NCBI RefSeq assembly: GCF_010993775.1
Contig: NZ_WOTO01000011.1
Coordinates: forward strand, 102,098-166,097
DNA length: 64,000 nucleotides
Reading direction: 5' to 3'
From: Fodinicola feengrottensis
GTDB lineage: Bacteria; Actinomycetota; Actinomycetes; Mycobacteriales; HKI-0501
Shown one piece after another: positions 48,845-58,864 of this stretch. Both the position numbers and the translations under genes were made by a program. The stretch's first letter is position 1. Every line of letters starts with the position of its first letter. The notes beneath the pieces are model-generated. The model was not told the DNA's origin and ran no database searches. It saw nothing but the letters and a program-made list of their open reading frames with translations.

Positions 48845-49150
48845 ATGTCCAATGCTTCCATCCGCGCCGACTTCGGCGTCCTCGACCAGCTCAGCTCCGA
48901 CCAAGGCGGTCACGCCGGCAACATTGACGCGCTGCGGGCCACCCTCAAGTCCCACGTCAGCAAGGCGATCGACAACTTCGCCGGCGGCATGGGCCAGGAA
49001 CAGCACCAGGCCTGCATGGCCAAGGCCGACCAGCTGATCGACGAATACATCAGCGGCGTCCGGCAGTTCCAGGGCTCCACCAACCAGGTCAACGACACCT
49101 TCCAGGCTGGCGGCCAGAAAGCCCAGAGCATCCTCGCCTCTGGCGCCTGA
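48845..49150 (+). CDS. WXG100-like (Esx) secretion substrate 2
   Basis: 101 residues, intact, the usual Esx length. Helix-turn-helix with the turn at NFAGGMGQEQHQACM, which carries GMG where WXG proteins have WxG. The C-terminal half is amphipathic (KADQLIDEYISGVRQFQGST), and a Y-x-x-x-[D/E]-like secretion signal is not obvious. Partner of the preceding gene. Followed by a strong terminator, so the two form a short operon. Confidence 0.83.
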   Translation: MSNASIRADFGVLDQLSSDQGGHAGNIDALRATLKSHVSKAIDNFAGGMGQEQHQACMAKADQLIDEYISGVRQFQGSTNQVNDTFQAGGQKAQSILASGA

Positions 49151-49160
49151 GTTTCTCCGC

Positions 49161-49193
49161 AAACCCCCGTACGTCGTTGCGTACGGGGTTTTG
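49161..49193 (+). terminator. Rho-independent terminator after the Esx pair
   Basis: AAACCCCCGTACG (49161-49173) and CGTACGGGGTTT (49180-49192) form a 12-bp stem with a T run. It starts 11 bp after the stop and also separates the convergent eccC gene. Confidence 0.9.
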
Positions 49194-49208
49194 CATGCTC
49201 GAGGACAG

Positions 49209-52200
49209 CTACTCGGGGAGCAGGGCCGCCTGGATCTGCGAGGCGTTGCCGCCACGGCCGGCGTAGAGGGCACGGCCGACCGGGAGACGCTGGGAGGCGA
49301 CGCCGTTGACGAGGCGGCCTTCCATCCGGTCGCCGGAGAACAGCAGGCCGGGAGTGCCGATGTCGTTCATCCGCTGCAGAAGTGGCTCGAACAGGGCCCG
49401 CGAGATGCCGCCGGTACGACGGGCCACCACCAGGTGCAGGCCCAGGTCGCGGACTGCGGCACGTATTCCACCAGCGCGTCGAGCGGGTTCCCGGCGGACG
49501 CGGCGACGAGGTCGTAGTCGTCGACCACGAACATCACCTCCAGGCCTTTCCACCAGGTCCGGGTCCGCAGCTGCTCGGAGGTCACGGCCGGGCCGGGGAT
49601 CCGCTGCCGGAGCGAGCCGGCGATCTCGGCGGCGACCGCGGCGGTCTGTTGCTGCGCGGTGCAGTACGCCAGCAAATACTCCGGTGGCACCGCGTCCAGC
49701 AGCGTCCGCCGGTAGTCGACGAGCACGATGCCCAGCTGCTCTGGAGTGGCGGCGGCCATCGCTCCACGCAGCAGTACGCGCAGCAGGTTGGTCTTGCCGG
49801 TCTCGCCGTCGCCGTAGACCAGCAGGTGCGGGTCGCCGCCGGTGAGACTGACCCCGGCGGGTGCCAGGTCGCGCTCGGAGATGCCGACCGGGATGCTGGC
49901 GTCGCCGATGTGTACGGGCGGCAGCGCTGACCAGTCGAAAACGGCCGGCAGCGAGCGCACGACCGGGACGGCTGTTTCCGGCCACCGCGCCCGTACGGCT
50001 GCGACCAGCTCCACTTGCGCCCGACCGAGATCATCGACCGAGGTTTTCCCGTCGACCCGGGGAAGTGCCACCTGGGCCAGCAGGTCGCCTTCGACCAGCG
50101 CGCGGCCCGGGGTGTCCTTGCTGATCCGCTCCATGATCTTGCGGTCGAAGGCGCTGTCGAAAGGATCGTTCAGCCGCAGGTCGACCCGGCCGCCGAAAGC
50201 GGCCTGCATGCGCAGCCGAACCTGCATGGTCTGGCCGATGCTGAGGATGACGTGCACGCCGTAGTTCAGGCCTCTGGCGGCGATTTCGGAGACCGCGCCT
50301 TCCAACACCTCGAATTCCTCCCGGAAACTGCCCCAGCCGTCCACCACCAGGAAAATGTCCGCTGGAACGTCCGGCGGCAGCTGACCGGCGGCCCGCGCGG
50401 TCCGCAGTGCCGCCATCGAGTCCAAGCCGTGTTGCCGGAAGATCTCCTCGCGTTGTTGTTCGACCGCGCTGGCCACCTCGCCGATCACTCGGCGGATCCG
50501 GTCCGGGTCGACCCGGCTGGCGACCGCGGCCACGTGCGGCAGCTCCTCCAGCGGACCGAGGCCGCCACCTCCGTAGTCGACACAGTAGAAGGCGACTTCG
50601 CCAGGCGCGTACCGCAGGCTCATCGAGCAGATCATCGTTCGCAGCAGGGTCGATTTCCCGGCCTGCGGCGCACCGGCGACCAGCAGGTTTCCACCGCCAC
50701 GGGTGAAATCCCATTCCATCGGGAACTGCCGCTGCGCTCCCGGGTCATCGACCAGCCCGACCAGCGCGGACACCGTGCCGGGCAGCGCGCGACCGGCCGG
50801 GTCCTGGACGCGGTCCAGCGTGACGAGCGCCGGCAACGGCTCCAGCCACACCGGTCGTACGGGCTGCGCGCCGGCGTTCGCGAGCTGCCGGACGATCACG
50901 TCCATGACCGTGGTCGCGCCACCTTTTGCCGGCGCGGCACCAAGATCCTCCTTCGCGGCCTGGGCCTGTCCGATCGCGGCGATCCAGGCACCGACACCGT
51001 TGACCGCCAGATATGGCACCACAGGGACGTATTGTTTCGGTGCGTCCTCAGGCGCCTGGTACGGCGCGGACACCAGCGCGGCCTTGAAACGCTCGAAAAT
51101 GGTGGTGTCCACCTTGAGAAAACCGGAGCCGGGCTCTGGCGGCAGGTGGTACGCGTCGGCCACGCCGATGGTGTCCCGGCTTTCCACTTCGGAGAACGTA
51201 CGCAGGCAAATCCGGTACGACAGATGCGATTCCAGGCCGCGGATCTTGCCCATTTCCAGTCGCTGGGTGGCCAGCAGCAGATGGACCCCAATGGACCGGC
51301 CAATCCGGCCGACCGCCACGAAAAGCTCGGCGAAATCCGGTTTCGCGGCCAGCAGCTCGGAAAACTCGTCCACGATCACCAGCAGCTCGGGCAACGGCTC
51401 CAGCGGCTGGCCTTCGTCGCGAAGCGTCTGATACGCCGTCACGTTGGGCAGGTTTCCGGCCGCTTTAAGGATTTCCTGCCGGCGCTGCATCTCGCCGTAA
51501 AGGGCGTCCCGCATCCGGTCGACCAGCGTCAGATCGTCGGCGAGGTTGGTGATCATGCCGGCCAGGTGCGGCAGGTCCTTCATGCCGGCGAAGGTCGCGC
51601 CGCCCTTGAAGTCCACCAGCAGCAACGCCAACCGGTCCGGCGAGTGGTTGATCGCCAGCGAGGACACCAAAGTACGCAGCATCTCCGACTTGCCTGAACC
51701 GGTCGCGCCGACCACCAGACCATGCGGGCCCATGCCGCCGTGCGCGGACTCCTTGAAGTCAAGCATCACCGGCCGGGAGTCCGCGCTGATGCCGATCGGC
51801 ACCCGCAGGAACTCCCGCGACATCCGCGGCTGCCAGGTGGTTTGCGGGTCCAGCGCGGCGACATCGGGCACCCCGAGCACCTCGGGCAACCCGATCGTCT
51901 CGGTCAGCGACTCGGCCGACTCGTCGGCGGCCAGCCGGAGCGGCGCGAGCAGCCGCGCCATCGCGAGCGGCTGGCCGTCCGGCACCTGATCTGATCGACG
52001 GCGAAGGTCTCTTCGGTCGGCAGCTCGGCGGTGCCATCGGGGCGTACGACGATCCGGCAGTCGACGTCCTCCGGCTCCTCGCGCCGGGTGCCCAGCAGCG
52101 CGATCAGGTGAATGCCCAGGTCACGCAGCTGCACCGAGCGGTCGGCCGGCTCCAGCCCGCGGACGGTCGTCAGGTTCTCGCCGTCGATCAGCACCACGAT

Positions 52201-53156
52201 CGGCCGCATCCCGGACGAGACCTGGCCGCGCCGGCGCTGCAAGGTTCCGAGCCGCAGCTCGATTTCCGGCTGCAGGGTTTCGGCGAGCGCCGACACCGAG
52301 GAAGCAATCAGCCGGGCCGGCAGCTCGCCGTCCATGGTGGCCGGACTTTGGGTGTGCGGCAGCCATTTCGCCCAGTCCCAGCTGGCTTCGTGCCGCTCGT
52401 CCCGGACGATCGCGAGGCGTACGTCCTCAGGCGCGTGAAAGGCGAGCAGCTGGCTGATCATCGCGGTCGCCAGCTGTCGCCCAGTCGCGCGATCGCCGAC
52501 CACGGTCAGCACCCCGAAGTCGCGTACGGCGACTGGCACTGGTTGGTCGTGCAGCCGGTGGTAGCGGTGTTCGAGCTGCCGGGCCGCTTCGGCGCAGACC
52601 GGATCGGTTTCGGACAGCGGGCTGAAGTCGCTGGACTGGGTCAGCTGGGTCGCGATCGGCCGGTCGCCGGAACCGGCCCGCAGCACCAGGAAGTCGCTGT
52701 CGGCCGGCCGCCGCTCCCACCGCCGGGCGTCGATCCGGGCCACGTCCAGCAGCCGGGCCGGCTCCGGGTGCCGCCAGGCCGCATCAGCGCGTTGCAGATC
52801 GATGGTGTCCCGCAGGTCGCGGCGGAGGTCCTCGATGTAGTCGAGGTAGCGCTCGCGGGACTCCCGCTTCTGCCGGCGCGGCCCGGTGCGCTGGCCGATC
52901 AGCATGATCGCCCCGACCCCTACCGAGCCGACCAGCAACAACAGGCCGGCGCGACCGCGAACAGCGGCTTGTCCGGGTTGGTGACCGCGACCAGCAGCGA
53001 GCCGCAGCCGGAGATCACCGGCATGACCACCATCGAGGCGCTCATCGACGCCGGCGGCTGCGCTTGCAGGTGGGGCGGCTCGGCGATCTGGACGCGGTCC
53101 GCCGGCACCGCCGGTGGCGCGATCCGGGCCGGCCGCCGGACCAGCGTGGTCGTCAT
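49209..53156 (-). CDS. eccC: Type VII secretion ATPase EccC, copy 1, three frame changes
   Basis: Motor of the ESX-like system, about 1315 residues. ATG 53156 starts MTTTLVRRPARIAPPAVPAD; two hydrophobic segments (LLLVGSVGVGAIMLIGQ after a change near 52935) precede three FtsK/SpoIIIE-type ATPase domains. Walker A motifs: [14 protein letters not shown] (domain 1), VAGAPQAGKSTLLR (domain 2), [13 protein letters not shown] (domain 3). Domain 1 has a full Walker B (LLVIVDEFSELL); domain 2 has FLVVDGWGSF, domain 3 VMFVVDDYDL. Changes near 51985 and 49470 are also needed. The single-chain form matches ESX systems outside mycobacteria. Divergent from eccD copy 1. Paralog of 58865-62839. Confidence 0.92.
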
Positions 53157-53288
53157 GCGATCTCCAGAGCCGAGCGGTCGAGGTGCTGGGGTTGCGGCTG
53201 CACGGGACCATAGTGGACGGTCCATGCCACCATGACGTGCTGACGGCACGTACGGCCGGAAACCGGGAGCAGTACGAGCAAGGTGGAC

Positions 53289-53304
53289 ACTGTCCCCGGA
53301 CAGT
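53289..53304. promoter_or_regulatory. Palindrome in the eccC1-eccD1 divergent promoter region
   Basis: ACTGTCC-CC-GGACAGT, perfect 7-bp arms, about 30 bp before the eccD GTG at 53334. Its position in a 177-bp divergent spacer suggests an operator for the secretion genes. No regulator is identified. Confidence 0.45.
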
Positions 53305-53333
53305 TCAGGGGTCGCGAAAGGGGAAGGCACAGG

Positions 53334-54674
53334 GTGCCGACCGCGTACAGCAGGGTGACCGTGGTGCACGGGTCGCGGCGGGTCGATCTGGCGCTGCCGA
53401 CCGAGCTGCCAGTGGCCGACGTGGTGCCGCAGGTGTTGCGTTTCGCCTGCCCGAGACCGGCGCGGACCAGCCGCAGGCCTGGTCGTTGGGGCGGGTCGGC
53501 GGCAAGCCGATCGCGCTGGCCCACTCGCTGACCGAAGAGGGCGTCGTGGACGGCGACGTGCTGGAGCTCCGGGCGGCCGAAGTCGGTGGCGCCGAGGCGT
53601 ATGTCGAGGACGTACGAGATGCCGTCGAGGACTCGGTCGACGCCGGCGACGACCTGTGGGCCAACCGGACGACTCAGGGCTTCGTGCTGATGGCCGCAGG
53701 GGTAGCGATGGCCGCGTTGCCGCTGCTGCCGGCCGTACGGGAGCCGCACCAGGCGGGTTCGTTGCTGGCCGCGGTGCTCGCCGCCGTCCTGCTGGGTGGC
53801 GCGGCTTGGTGGGCGGGCCGGAACACGTACGTACGCGCCGCGACCGTGCTGGTCACCGTCGCCGCCGGCTGGGGTGGCCTCGCCGGCTGGCTGTTGGCCA
53901 CCTGGCTGGGCGCCGGGCCGGTCGTCGCCTTTGGTGCCGCGCTGGTCTACCTGACCGCGATCGTGGTGATCTGCCGGGGTCTTACGTCGTACGCGACCCC
54001 GCATCTCGCGGCCTGCGCGGTGCTCGTACCGGCCGGCCTCGCCGCCATGGTCACCTCGTTGGCGGGCGGCTCGATCGACGACGCGGTCCTGGTTGACATG
54101 CTGTTGGCGATCCTGCTCACCGGCGCGCTGCCGCGGGCCTCGATCGCGGTCGGCGGCCTCGCGGCGGCTGACTTTCGGCTCCGCAACGTGGCCCGGATCA
54201 GCGAACAGGAACTGACCGATCGAGTCCGGCAGAGCACGTATTTGCTGACCGGTTCGCTGACCGGCGCGGCGCTGGTGGTCGCCGCCGGAGTCGGCTGGCT
54301 GATCCGGTCGACGACCGTGTGGGGCCTGCTGTTGCTGCCGGTGATGGGGCGTGTTGTTGCTGCTCCGGTCGCGAGCGTTCGGCCGGCTGCGGCACGTGCT
54401 GCCGCTGCGCCTGGGCGGTGCCGTGGTGCTGGCCGGAGTCGGGCTGGCCACCGGCGAGCGGACGCCTGGGCTGCAGCAATGGGCCGCGGCGCTGGCGATG
54501 ATCGCGGCCTTGGTGGTGCTGGTGATCGCCGCGCTGCCGGTCACACCGGTCACCACCGCACGCGCCAAACAGGTCCTGAACTGGGTGGAGATCGCCGTGG
54601 TGGTCGCCGCCGTGGTGCTGACCGTCGGCGCGAGCGGCGTGTTTGCGTCGATGGCGAATTATGAAGGGATCTGA
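53334..54674 (+). CDS. eccD: Type VII secretion channel protein EccD, copy 1, frameshifted
   Basis: Inner-membrane pore component of the ESX-like system. The GTG at 53334 opens a YukD/ubiquitin-like N-terminal domain (AYSRVTVVHGSRRVDLALPT, then ADVVPQVLRF). After a frame change near 53450 come LAHSLTEEGVVDGDVLELRA, a linker and about 11 membrane helices (FVLMAAGVAMAALPLLPAV; GGLAGWLLATWLGAGPVVAF). A second change near 54345 leads to LLLLLRSRAFGRLRHVLPLR and the last helices. This fold order is diagnostic for EccD. It faces away from eccC copy 1 and leads into the MinD-like gene. Confidence 0.88.
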
Positions 54675-54684
54675 GGGGGTGGGC

Positions 54685-56090
54685 ATGACCGAAGCCGACG
54701 AGCAGGACTCCGACACGGTCGGCCGGGCCGCTCAGGACGCCGCCGGAGCGCTGGCCAGGATGGGCATCGACCCGGGTGTCCTGGGCCTACAGGCGCCACC
54801 GCCGCTGCCCGTCGCGCCACCGGCATGGCAACCGGTGTCGGCCAGCCCGCTGGCGGTTGGCCCGGTGTCCGCCGCGCCCGGTGCGCCGCCCGGCCCGTAC
54901 CCGCCGTCGTTGCCTGGCGGCTTCCAGCATCCGCACCAGCCGACCCTGCGCGAGCCGGACACCGGTGGCGGGCTGGCCGTTCCACCGCTGGCCACGGTTT
55001 TCCGGCCGGCTGGCACCGGCCGAATCGTCGGCCGAGCGGCGCCGATGCCGACCAGCTCACCGCCTTCGGGCGACGGTTCGCTGCGGTTCGCGAGCCCCGG
55101 GACGTATCTGCGCCGGCCGCTGGAGACCATGCCGCAAGGCCTCGTGGGGCCTGCAGTGCCACCGTTGCCACCGCAGCCCGCTGGTCCGGATCCGGCTGCT
55201 CTGCAGGCCGCCGGCGGGACCGTGCGGCAGCAGTGGGGGACGTTGCCTGGGATGAGCGGCCTGCGGCAGGTCGCGCGTGGTGCTGGCAAAGGCATCGTGG
55301 CGCCGTCCGCGGCCGGGTCGATTCAGCGTGAACGCGAGTTGATCGCGCGCGTACGCACCAGGCAACGCGAGCCCCGCGTCACGTCGTTCTTCTCCACCGT
55401 CGGGGGCGCTGGCACCACGACGACCTGCGCCGGAGTCGCGCTCGCGCTGGCGACGGTACGAGGTGACCAGACCGCTCTGGTCGACGTACAGGCCGGCACC
55501 CGGTCGCTGGCCTCCCGAGTCGCCGGCACGTCCTCGGTCAGCGCCAACGACGTGATCCGAGCCGGCACGATGGCCGCGCTGCCGCAGCCCCCGGCCACCA
55601 TCGGTTCGCTCGCGGTGATCGACAGTGCGCCCTGGTATTCGCCGGCCGAGCGCGGCGACCTGGTCGAGATGTTGCACCAGGTCCGGGCTGCCTACCCGTT
55701 CACCGTGCTGGATGTGGGTGACGAGGTCTCCGGCACCGCGCACGCGATGATGTCGCGCGCCGACCGGCTGGTGATCGTGCAGCCGGCGCAGCCCGACCTG
55801 GTGGATGCTGTGCAGTACGCGATGGGCCGGATCAACCAGGTCGATCCGGACCGGCTGCGGCACTTGGTAGTCGCGGTGGTCGGGATGACCAACCGGTCGT
55901 ACAGGACCGCCATCCGCCGGCTCGGCGCGCTGCTCGGGGCAGCCAGCGGGTCGTGCTGGTGCCGTACGACCGGGCGCTGGAGGCCGGTGGCCCGCTCTCG
56001 CTGGCCGCGCTCCGGCCAGCGACCCGCGAGGCGTACCTGACCCTGGCCGCGTTCGCCGCCGAACGTACCGACGAGAACTTCGTCCGGTGA
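54685..56090 (+). CDS. EspI/MinD-like ATPase-fold protein with damaged P-loop, frameshifted at the C-terminus
   Basis: About 468 residues. A long proline/alanine-rich N-terminus (about 200 residues) precedes a MinD/SIMIBI domain, as in EspI-type proteins of ESX loci. The P-loop position reads FFSTVGGAGTTTTCAGVALA: the invariant lysines of KGGxGKT are missing, although GG.G.TTT is retained. Downstream, TALVDVQAGTRSLASRVAGT, then YPFTVLDVGDEVSGTAHAMM and VIVQPAQPDLVDA follow the MinD pattern. A frame change near 55940 leads to VVLVPYDRALEAGGPLSLAA and the stop at 56090. It overlaps the next gene as GTGA. Likely binds but does not hydrolyse nucleotide; inference. Confidence 0.8.
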
Positions 56091-56431
56091 CGACCCCGCC
56101 GCCGGCCGCGCCCCCTCGGAGGCCTCGGCAGAAGACGCTTGCCGGCTGGTCTTCGAGCACCACCCCCAACGTCGAGCGCTACATGCTCGAATCCGATGTG
56201 CTGCGCCGCCGGCAGCTGCGGGCCGCACTGCTGTTCGGCTCATCCCGTACGTGGCGGGACCGTCGGCGGATCTGGCCGGGCGTGCTGGTCGGGGTGATTC
56301 TGGTGGCCGTGGTGATCGCCGGGCTGGCGGTCGCTGGCGCCTTCCGTAAGCAGCAGGCCTCCGACGACCAGCAGAAGAAGCAACAAAACGCTCCGGTGAC
56401 CGCGCCCCTTACGCCCTCCAGCCACCCCTGA
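56087..56431 (+). CDS. Small single-pass membrane protein of the type VII locus
   Basis: 114 residues from a GTG that overlaps the MinD-like stop. A proline/arginine-rich cytoplasmic part (about 65 residues) with RYMLESDVLRRRQLRAALLF is followed by one strong membrane helix (WPGVLVGVILVAVVIAGLAV) and a short polar, glutamine-rich tail. The short basic N-terminus plus single helix is reminiscent of a truncated EccB or an accessory subunit, but the large EccB periplasmic domain is missing and no homologous continuation is seen in other frames. Unknown function. Confidence 0.7.
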   Translation: MTTPPPAAPPRRPRQKTLAGWSSSTTPNVERYMLESDVLRRRQLRAALLFGSSRTWRDRRRIWPGVLVGVILVAVVIAGLAVAGAFRKQQASDDQQKKQQNAPVTAPLTPSSHP

Positions 56432-56450
56432 TCGTGCCCGCCCGCCCGAG

Positions 56451-56735
56451 TTAGGCGCCCACCTTCTGGTTGACCGACGCGATGCCGGCTGGGGCCGCCG
56501 CGAGCGCGGCGTGGATCGCGTTGGCCAGCGCCAAAGCCGACTCCTCGGTCAGCTCCAGCGCGACTCGCGCGGACGGGCCGAGGGCCGGGTTGAGAATGTC
56601 GATGTTCACCGTGTGCGCGTACGGCGCGTGCACGGGGTGGTCGATATAGACGGTCGCGCAGGTGCAGCCGAACCAGCCGGTCGCGCCCTTGCCGCTGCCG
56701 TCGATCTCGATTTTCTCCGTCAGATAAGTACACAT
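56451..56735 (-). CDS. DUF6295 family protein
   Basis: 94 residues. The start MCTYLTEKIEIDGSGKG and GWFGCTCATVYIDHPVHAPY are the family hallmark, and the end is ELTEESALALANAIHAAL. Two or three conserved cysteines (CTC pair) and a histidine could bind metal. Function unknown. It ends convergently 19 bp from the small membrane protein. It is 19 bp downstream of the hydrolase gene and probably in its operon. Confidence 0.78.
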   Translation of the reverse strand: MCTYLTEKIEIDGSGKGATGWFGCTCATVYIDHPVHAPYAHTVNIDILNPALGPSARVALELTEESALALANAIHAALAAAPAGIASVNQKVGA

Positions 56736-56754
56736 GGGACGGTCCTCCAGAACG

Positions 56755-57504
56755 TCAGGAAGCCAGGTATTTGCCGAAGAACTCCCAGATCCGCTGCCAG
56801 CCCTGCTGGGCGGCGTCGATGTGGTAGTTCGGCCGGTTGGTGGTGAAGAACGCGTGCGTCGCGCCTTCGTACGTGTGGAATTCGTACGGCTTGCCGAGCC
56901 GGTCCAGCTCGGCGGCGAGCTCGCCGGTCTCCTCCGGCGACGGGAACTTGTCCTCGGCGCCGAACAGGCCGAGCAGCGGGCAGCGCAGGTCCTTGGCCCG
57001 GTCCAGGATCGGCTCGACCTGCAGCGGGAAACCCAGCTCCGCGGGCGTACGAATGATGAAGGCGCCATAGCAGTCGACCGCGGCCTGCAGGTCGACGGCG
57101 GTGGCGGCCAGGAACGACTGCCGGCCGCCGGAGCAGTAACCGATGGTGCCCACTTTGCCGTTCGAAGAGGGCAGCGAACGCAGGTGTTGCGCCGCCGCGG
57201 CCACGTCGCCGATCAGCTGGTCGTCCGGCACGCCACCGTTGTTCCGGGATGCCGCCGCGGCGTCATCCGGGCTGGCGCCGGGGGCGTCCCGGTGGTGCAG
57301 GTTCGGGCAGAGCGCGGCATAGCCGTTCGCCGCGAAGGTGCGGACGATTTCCTTGGTCCCACGGTCATAGCCGGGCATGTGGTGAATCACGATCACCGAC
57401 CCGCGCGGGGTGTCGTTCAGCGGCGTGGCCAGGTAGGCCTCCTCGATCTCGTCACCGTTGTGCCCGGTGATGCTGATGGTTTCCGCGCGCAGTGCGTCTT
57501 GCAT
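56755..57504 (-). CDS. Dienelactone-hydrolase-family protein
   Basis: Alpha/beta hydrolase, intact, 249 residues. The nucleophile elbow GTIGYCSGGRQSFLAA carries Cys in the place typical for dienelactone hydrolases; the acid is in LFGAEDKFPSPEET and the His in YEGATHAFFTTNRPN. The N-terminal VIVIHHMPGYDRGTKEIVRT also fits. Cytoplasmic; substrate unknown (lactone or ester). Forms a two-gene unit with DUF6295. Confidence 0.88.
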   Translation of the reverse strand: MQDALRAETISITGHNGDEIEEAYLATPLNDTPRGSVIVIHHMPGYDRGTKEIVRTFAANGYAALCPNLHHRDAPGASPDDAAAASRNNGGVPDDQLIGDVAAAAQHLRSLPSSNGKVGTIGYCSGGRQSFLAATAVDLQAAVDCYGAFIIRTPAELGFPLQVEPILDRAKDLRCPLLGLFGAEDKFPSPEETGELAAELDRLGKPYEFHTYEGATHAFFTTNRPNYHIDAAQQGWQRIWEFFGKYLAS

Positions 57505-57598
57505 TCTATTTCTCCTTTAACCCGCGTGATTGTCCGCAAGCGGCTGGCTCGCCGTGCATCTTGTTGCGATTCAAGGACAACGCGACAACGATCAGGCC

Positions 57599-58607
57599 AT
57601 GCGCAGTTTCCGATCGTTGGTCGCCTTGCTGGTGACCGCAATGCTGATCGCCGGCTCTTTCACCGTACCCGCGGCCTTCGCGGACGCCGGACCGGCGGTA
57701 CGGGCCGATGACGGCGCGCGGGTAGTCGCGCAGACGTGGGTGGACAGTCGCACCCTGGACCTGACTGTGGACTCCCCGGCGCTCGGCACCACCGCGAAGG
57801 CCCGGCTGCTGGTGCCCGCCGGCTGGTCGATGGGTGCGCACCGGAGCTGGCCGATCCTCTACTTGCTGCTGCATGGCTGCTGCGACTCGTACCTGAGCTG
57901 GACCCGAAGCACCGACGTGGCCGCGTTCACCGCTAAAACGCGCCGGCGTTGGTCGTGATGCCCGAGGGCGGCCCGGCCGGCTTTTACTCGAACTGGTGGA
58001 ACCACGGCGAGCGTGGCGCACCGGCGTGGGAGACCTTCCACCTGACCGAGCTGCGACAGCTCCTGGAACGCGGCTACGGCGCCGGCACCAGGCGGGTGAT
58101 CGCGGGCCTGTCGATGGGCGGTTTCGGGGCGCTGTCGTACGCCGCGAGGCATCCCGGAATGTTCCGTGCGGCCGCGTCGTACAGCGGCGTCATCGACACC
58201 ACGTACGTCGACGCCAAGATCAACAGCCCCCAGGTCATCATGCAGATCGTCGGTGCCACCGGCGCGGACCCGTCGGCGCTCTGGGGGGCGACCCGGACCG
58301 GCAGGCGGCGATCTGGGCGGCGCACAACCCCACCGATCTGGTGCCGCTGCTGCGTTTCACGCCGACCTTCGTGTCTTGCGGCAACGGACAGCCCGGCCCG
58401 TACGAACCGCCGAACGCGTCCCCTGATCCGCTGGAAGGTGGCCTCTACCAGGAAAACCTGGCGTTCATCACGCGCGCGAAGGTGTTTGGTGTGCCGCTGA
58501 CGACTGACCTTTACGGCCCAGGCATCCACAACTGGCCGTACTGGCAGCGCGAGCTGCACCGCTCCTTCCCGCTGCTCGAAAAGGGCCTCGGCGTGCCGGT
58601 GACCTAG
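57599..58607 (+). CDS. Secreted esterase of the esterase-D/antigen-85 fold, frameshifted twice
   Basis: Exported alpha/beta hydrolase. ATG 57599; signal peptide SLVALLVTAMLIAGSFTVPA with an AFADA cleavage site. Then ARLLVPAGWSMGAHRSWPIL, and LLHGCCDSYLSWTRSTDVAA around the oxyanion region. After a change near 57945 VVMPEGGPAGFYSNWWNHGE and the nucleophile GLSMGGFGALSYAARHP follow. Another change near 58290 leads to LYGPGIHNWPYWQRELHRSF with the catalytic His. Similar to putative secreted esterases of actinobacteria, such as mycolyltransferase-fold proteins. Ends before a hairpin and repeat copy E. Confidence 0.83.
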
Positions 58608-58637
58608 TACCGCCGGGCCGCTCGCGTGGATGTCCGC

Positions 58638-58678
58638 GGGGGAACCCTACTTGCGCTCACGGCACGTAAGCGTCCCCC
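58638..58678 (+). terminator. Two-part hairpin downstream of the esterase
   Basis: GGGGGA ... TCCCCC outer stem with an inner CTTGCG / CGTAAG stem (one G-T pair). It lies about 30 bp after the stop. The CACGTAAGCG in its right part also matches, inverted, CGCTTACTTACGTG at 58721-58734, so alternative folding is possible. Confidence 0.5.
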
Positions 58679-58751
58679 GAGCACGAGTTGTCCGTTCTTG
58701 ACAGGTCAACATAGAGCGCGCGCTTACTTACGTGACGTCTAAAACCCACGT

Positions 58752-58820
58752 ACCCACCCCCCGCCCTTAAAGGGCGGGGGCTCAAAATGTCACCTCGGTA
58801 CGACAGTTTCGCGCCGCACC
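58752..58820 (+). repeat. Intergenic hairpin-plus-tail element, copy E
   Basis: Hairpin ACCCACCCCCCGCCC-TTA-AAGGGCGGGGG (58752-58780), 16 nt, tail GTACGACAGTTTCGCG (58798-58820). The tail is identical to copy D over 23 nt. It lies between the convergent esterase and eccC copy 2, 45 bp after the eccC2 stop. Confidence 0.85.
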
Positions 58821-58864
58821 GCCCTGGATTCGCACAATCGGGGCCCGATTGTGCGGCCCGGACG

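Noticed and set aside
50015..51697. Plus-strand open frame of about 560 codons inside eccC copy 1
   Set aside because: It is antisense to three well-conserved ATPase domains and has an Arg/Gln/His-rich composition with no motif.
56087..56431. Small membrane protein as EccB
   Set aside because: It has a single helix after a basic N-terminus but lacks the ~400-residue periplasmic repeat domain, and no continuation is seen in other frames before the convergent gene.
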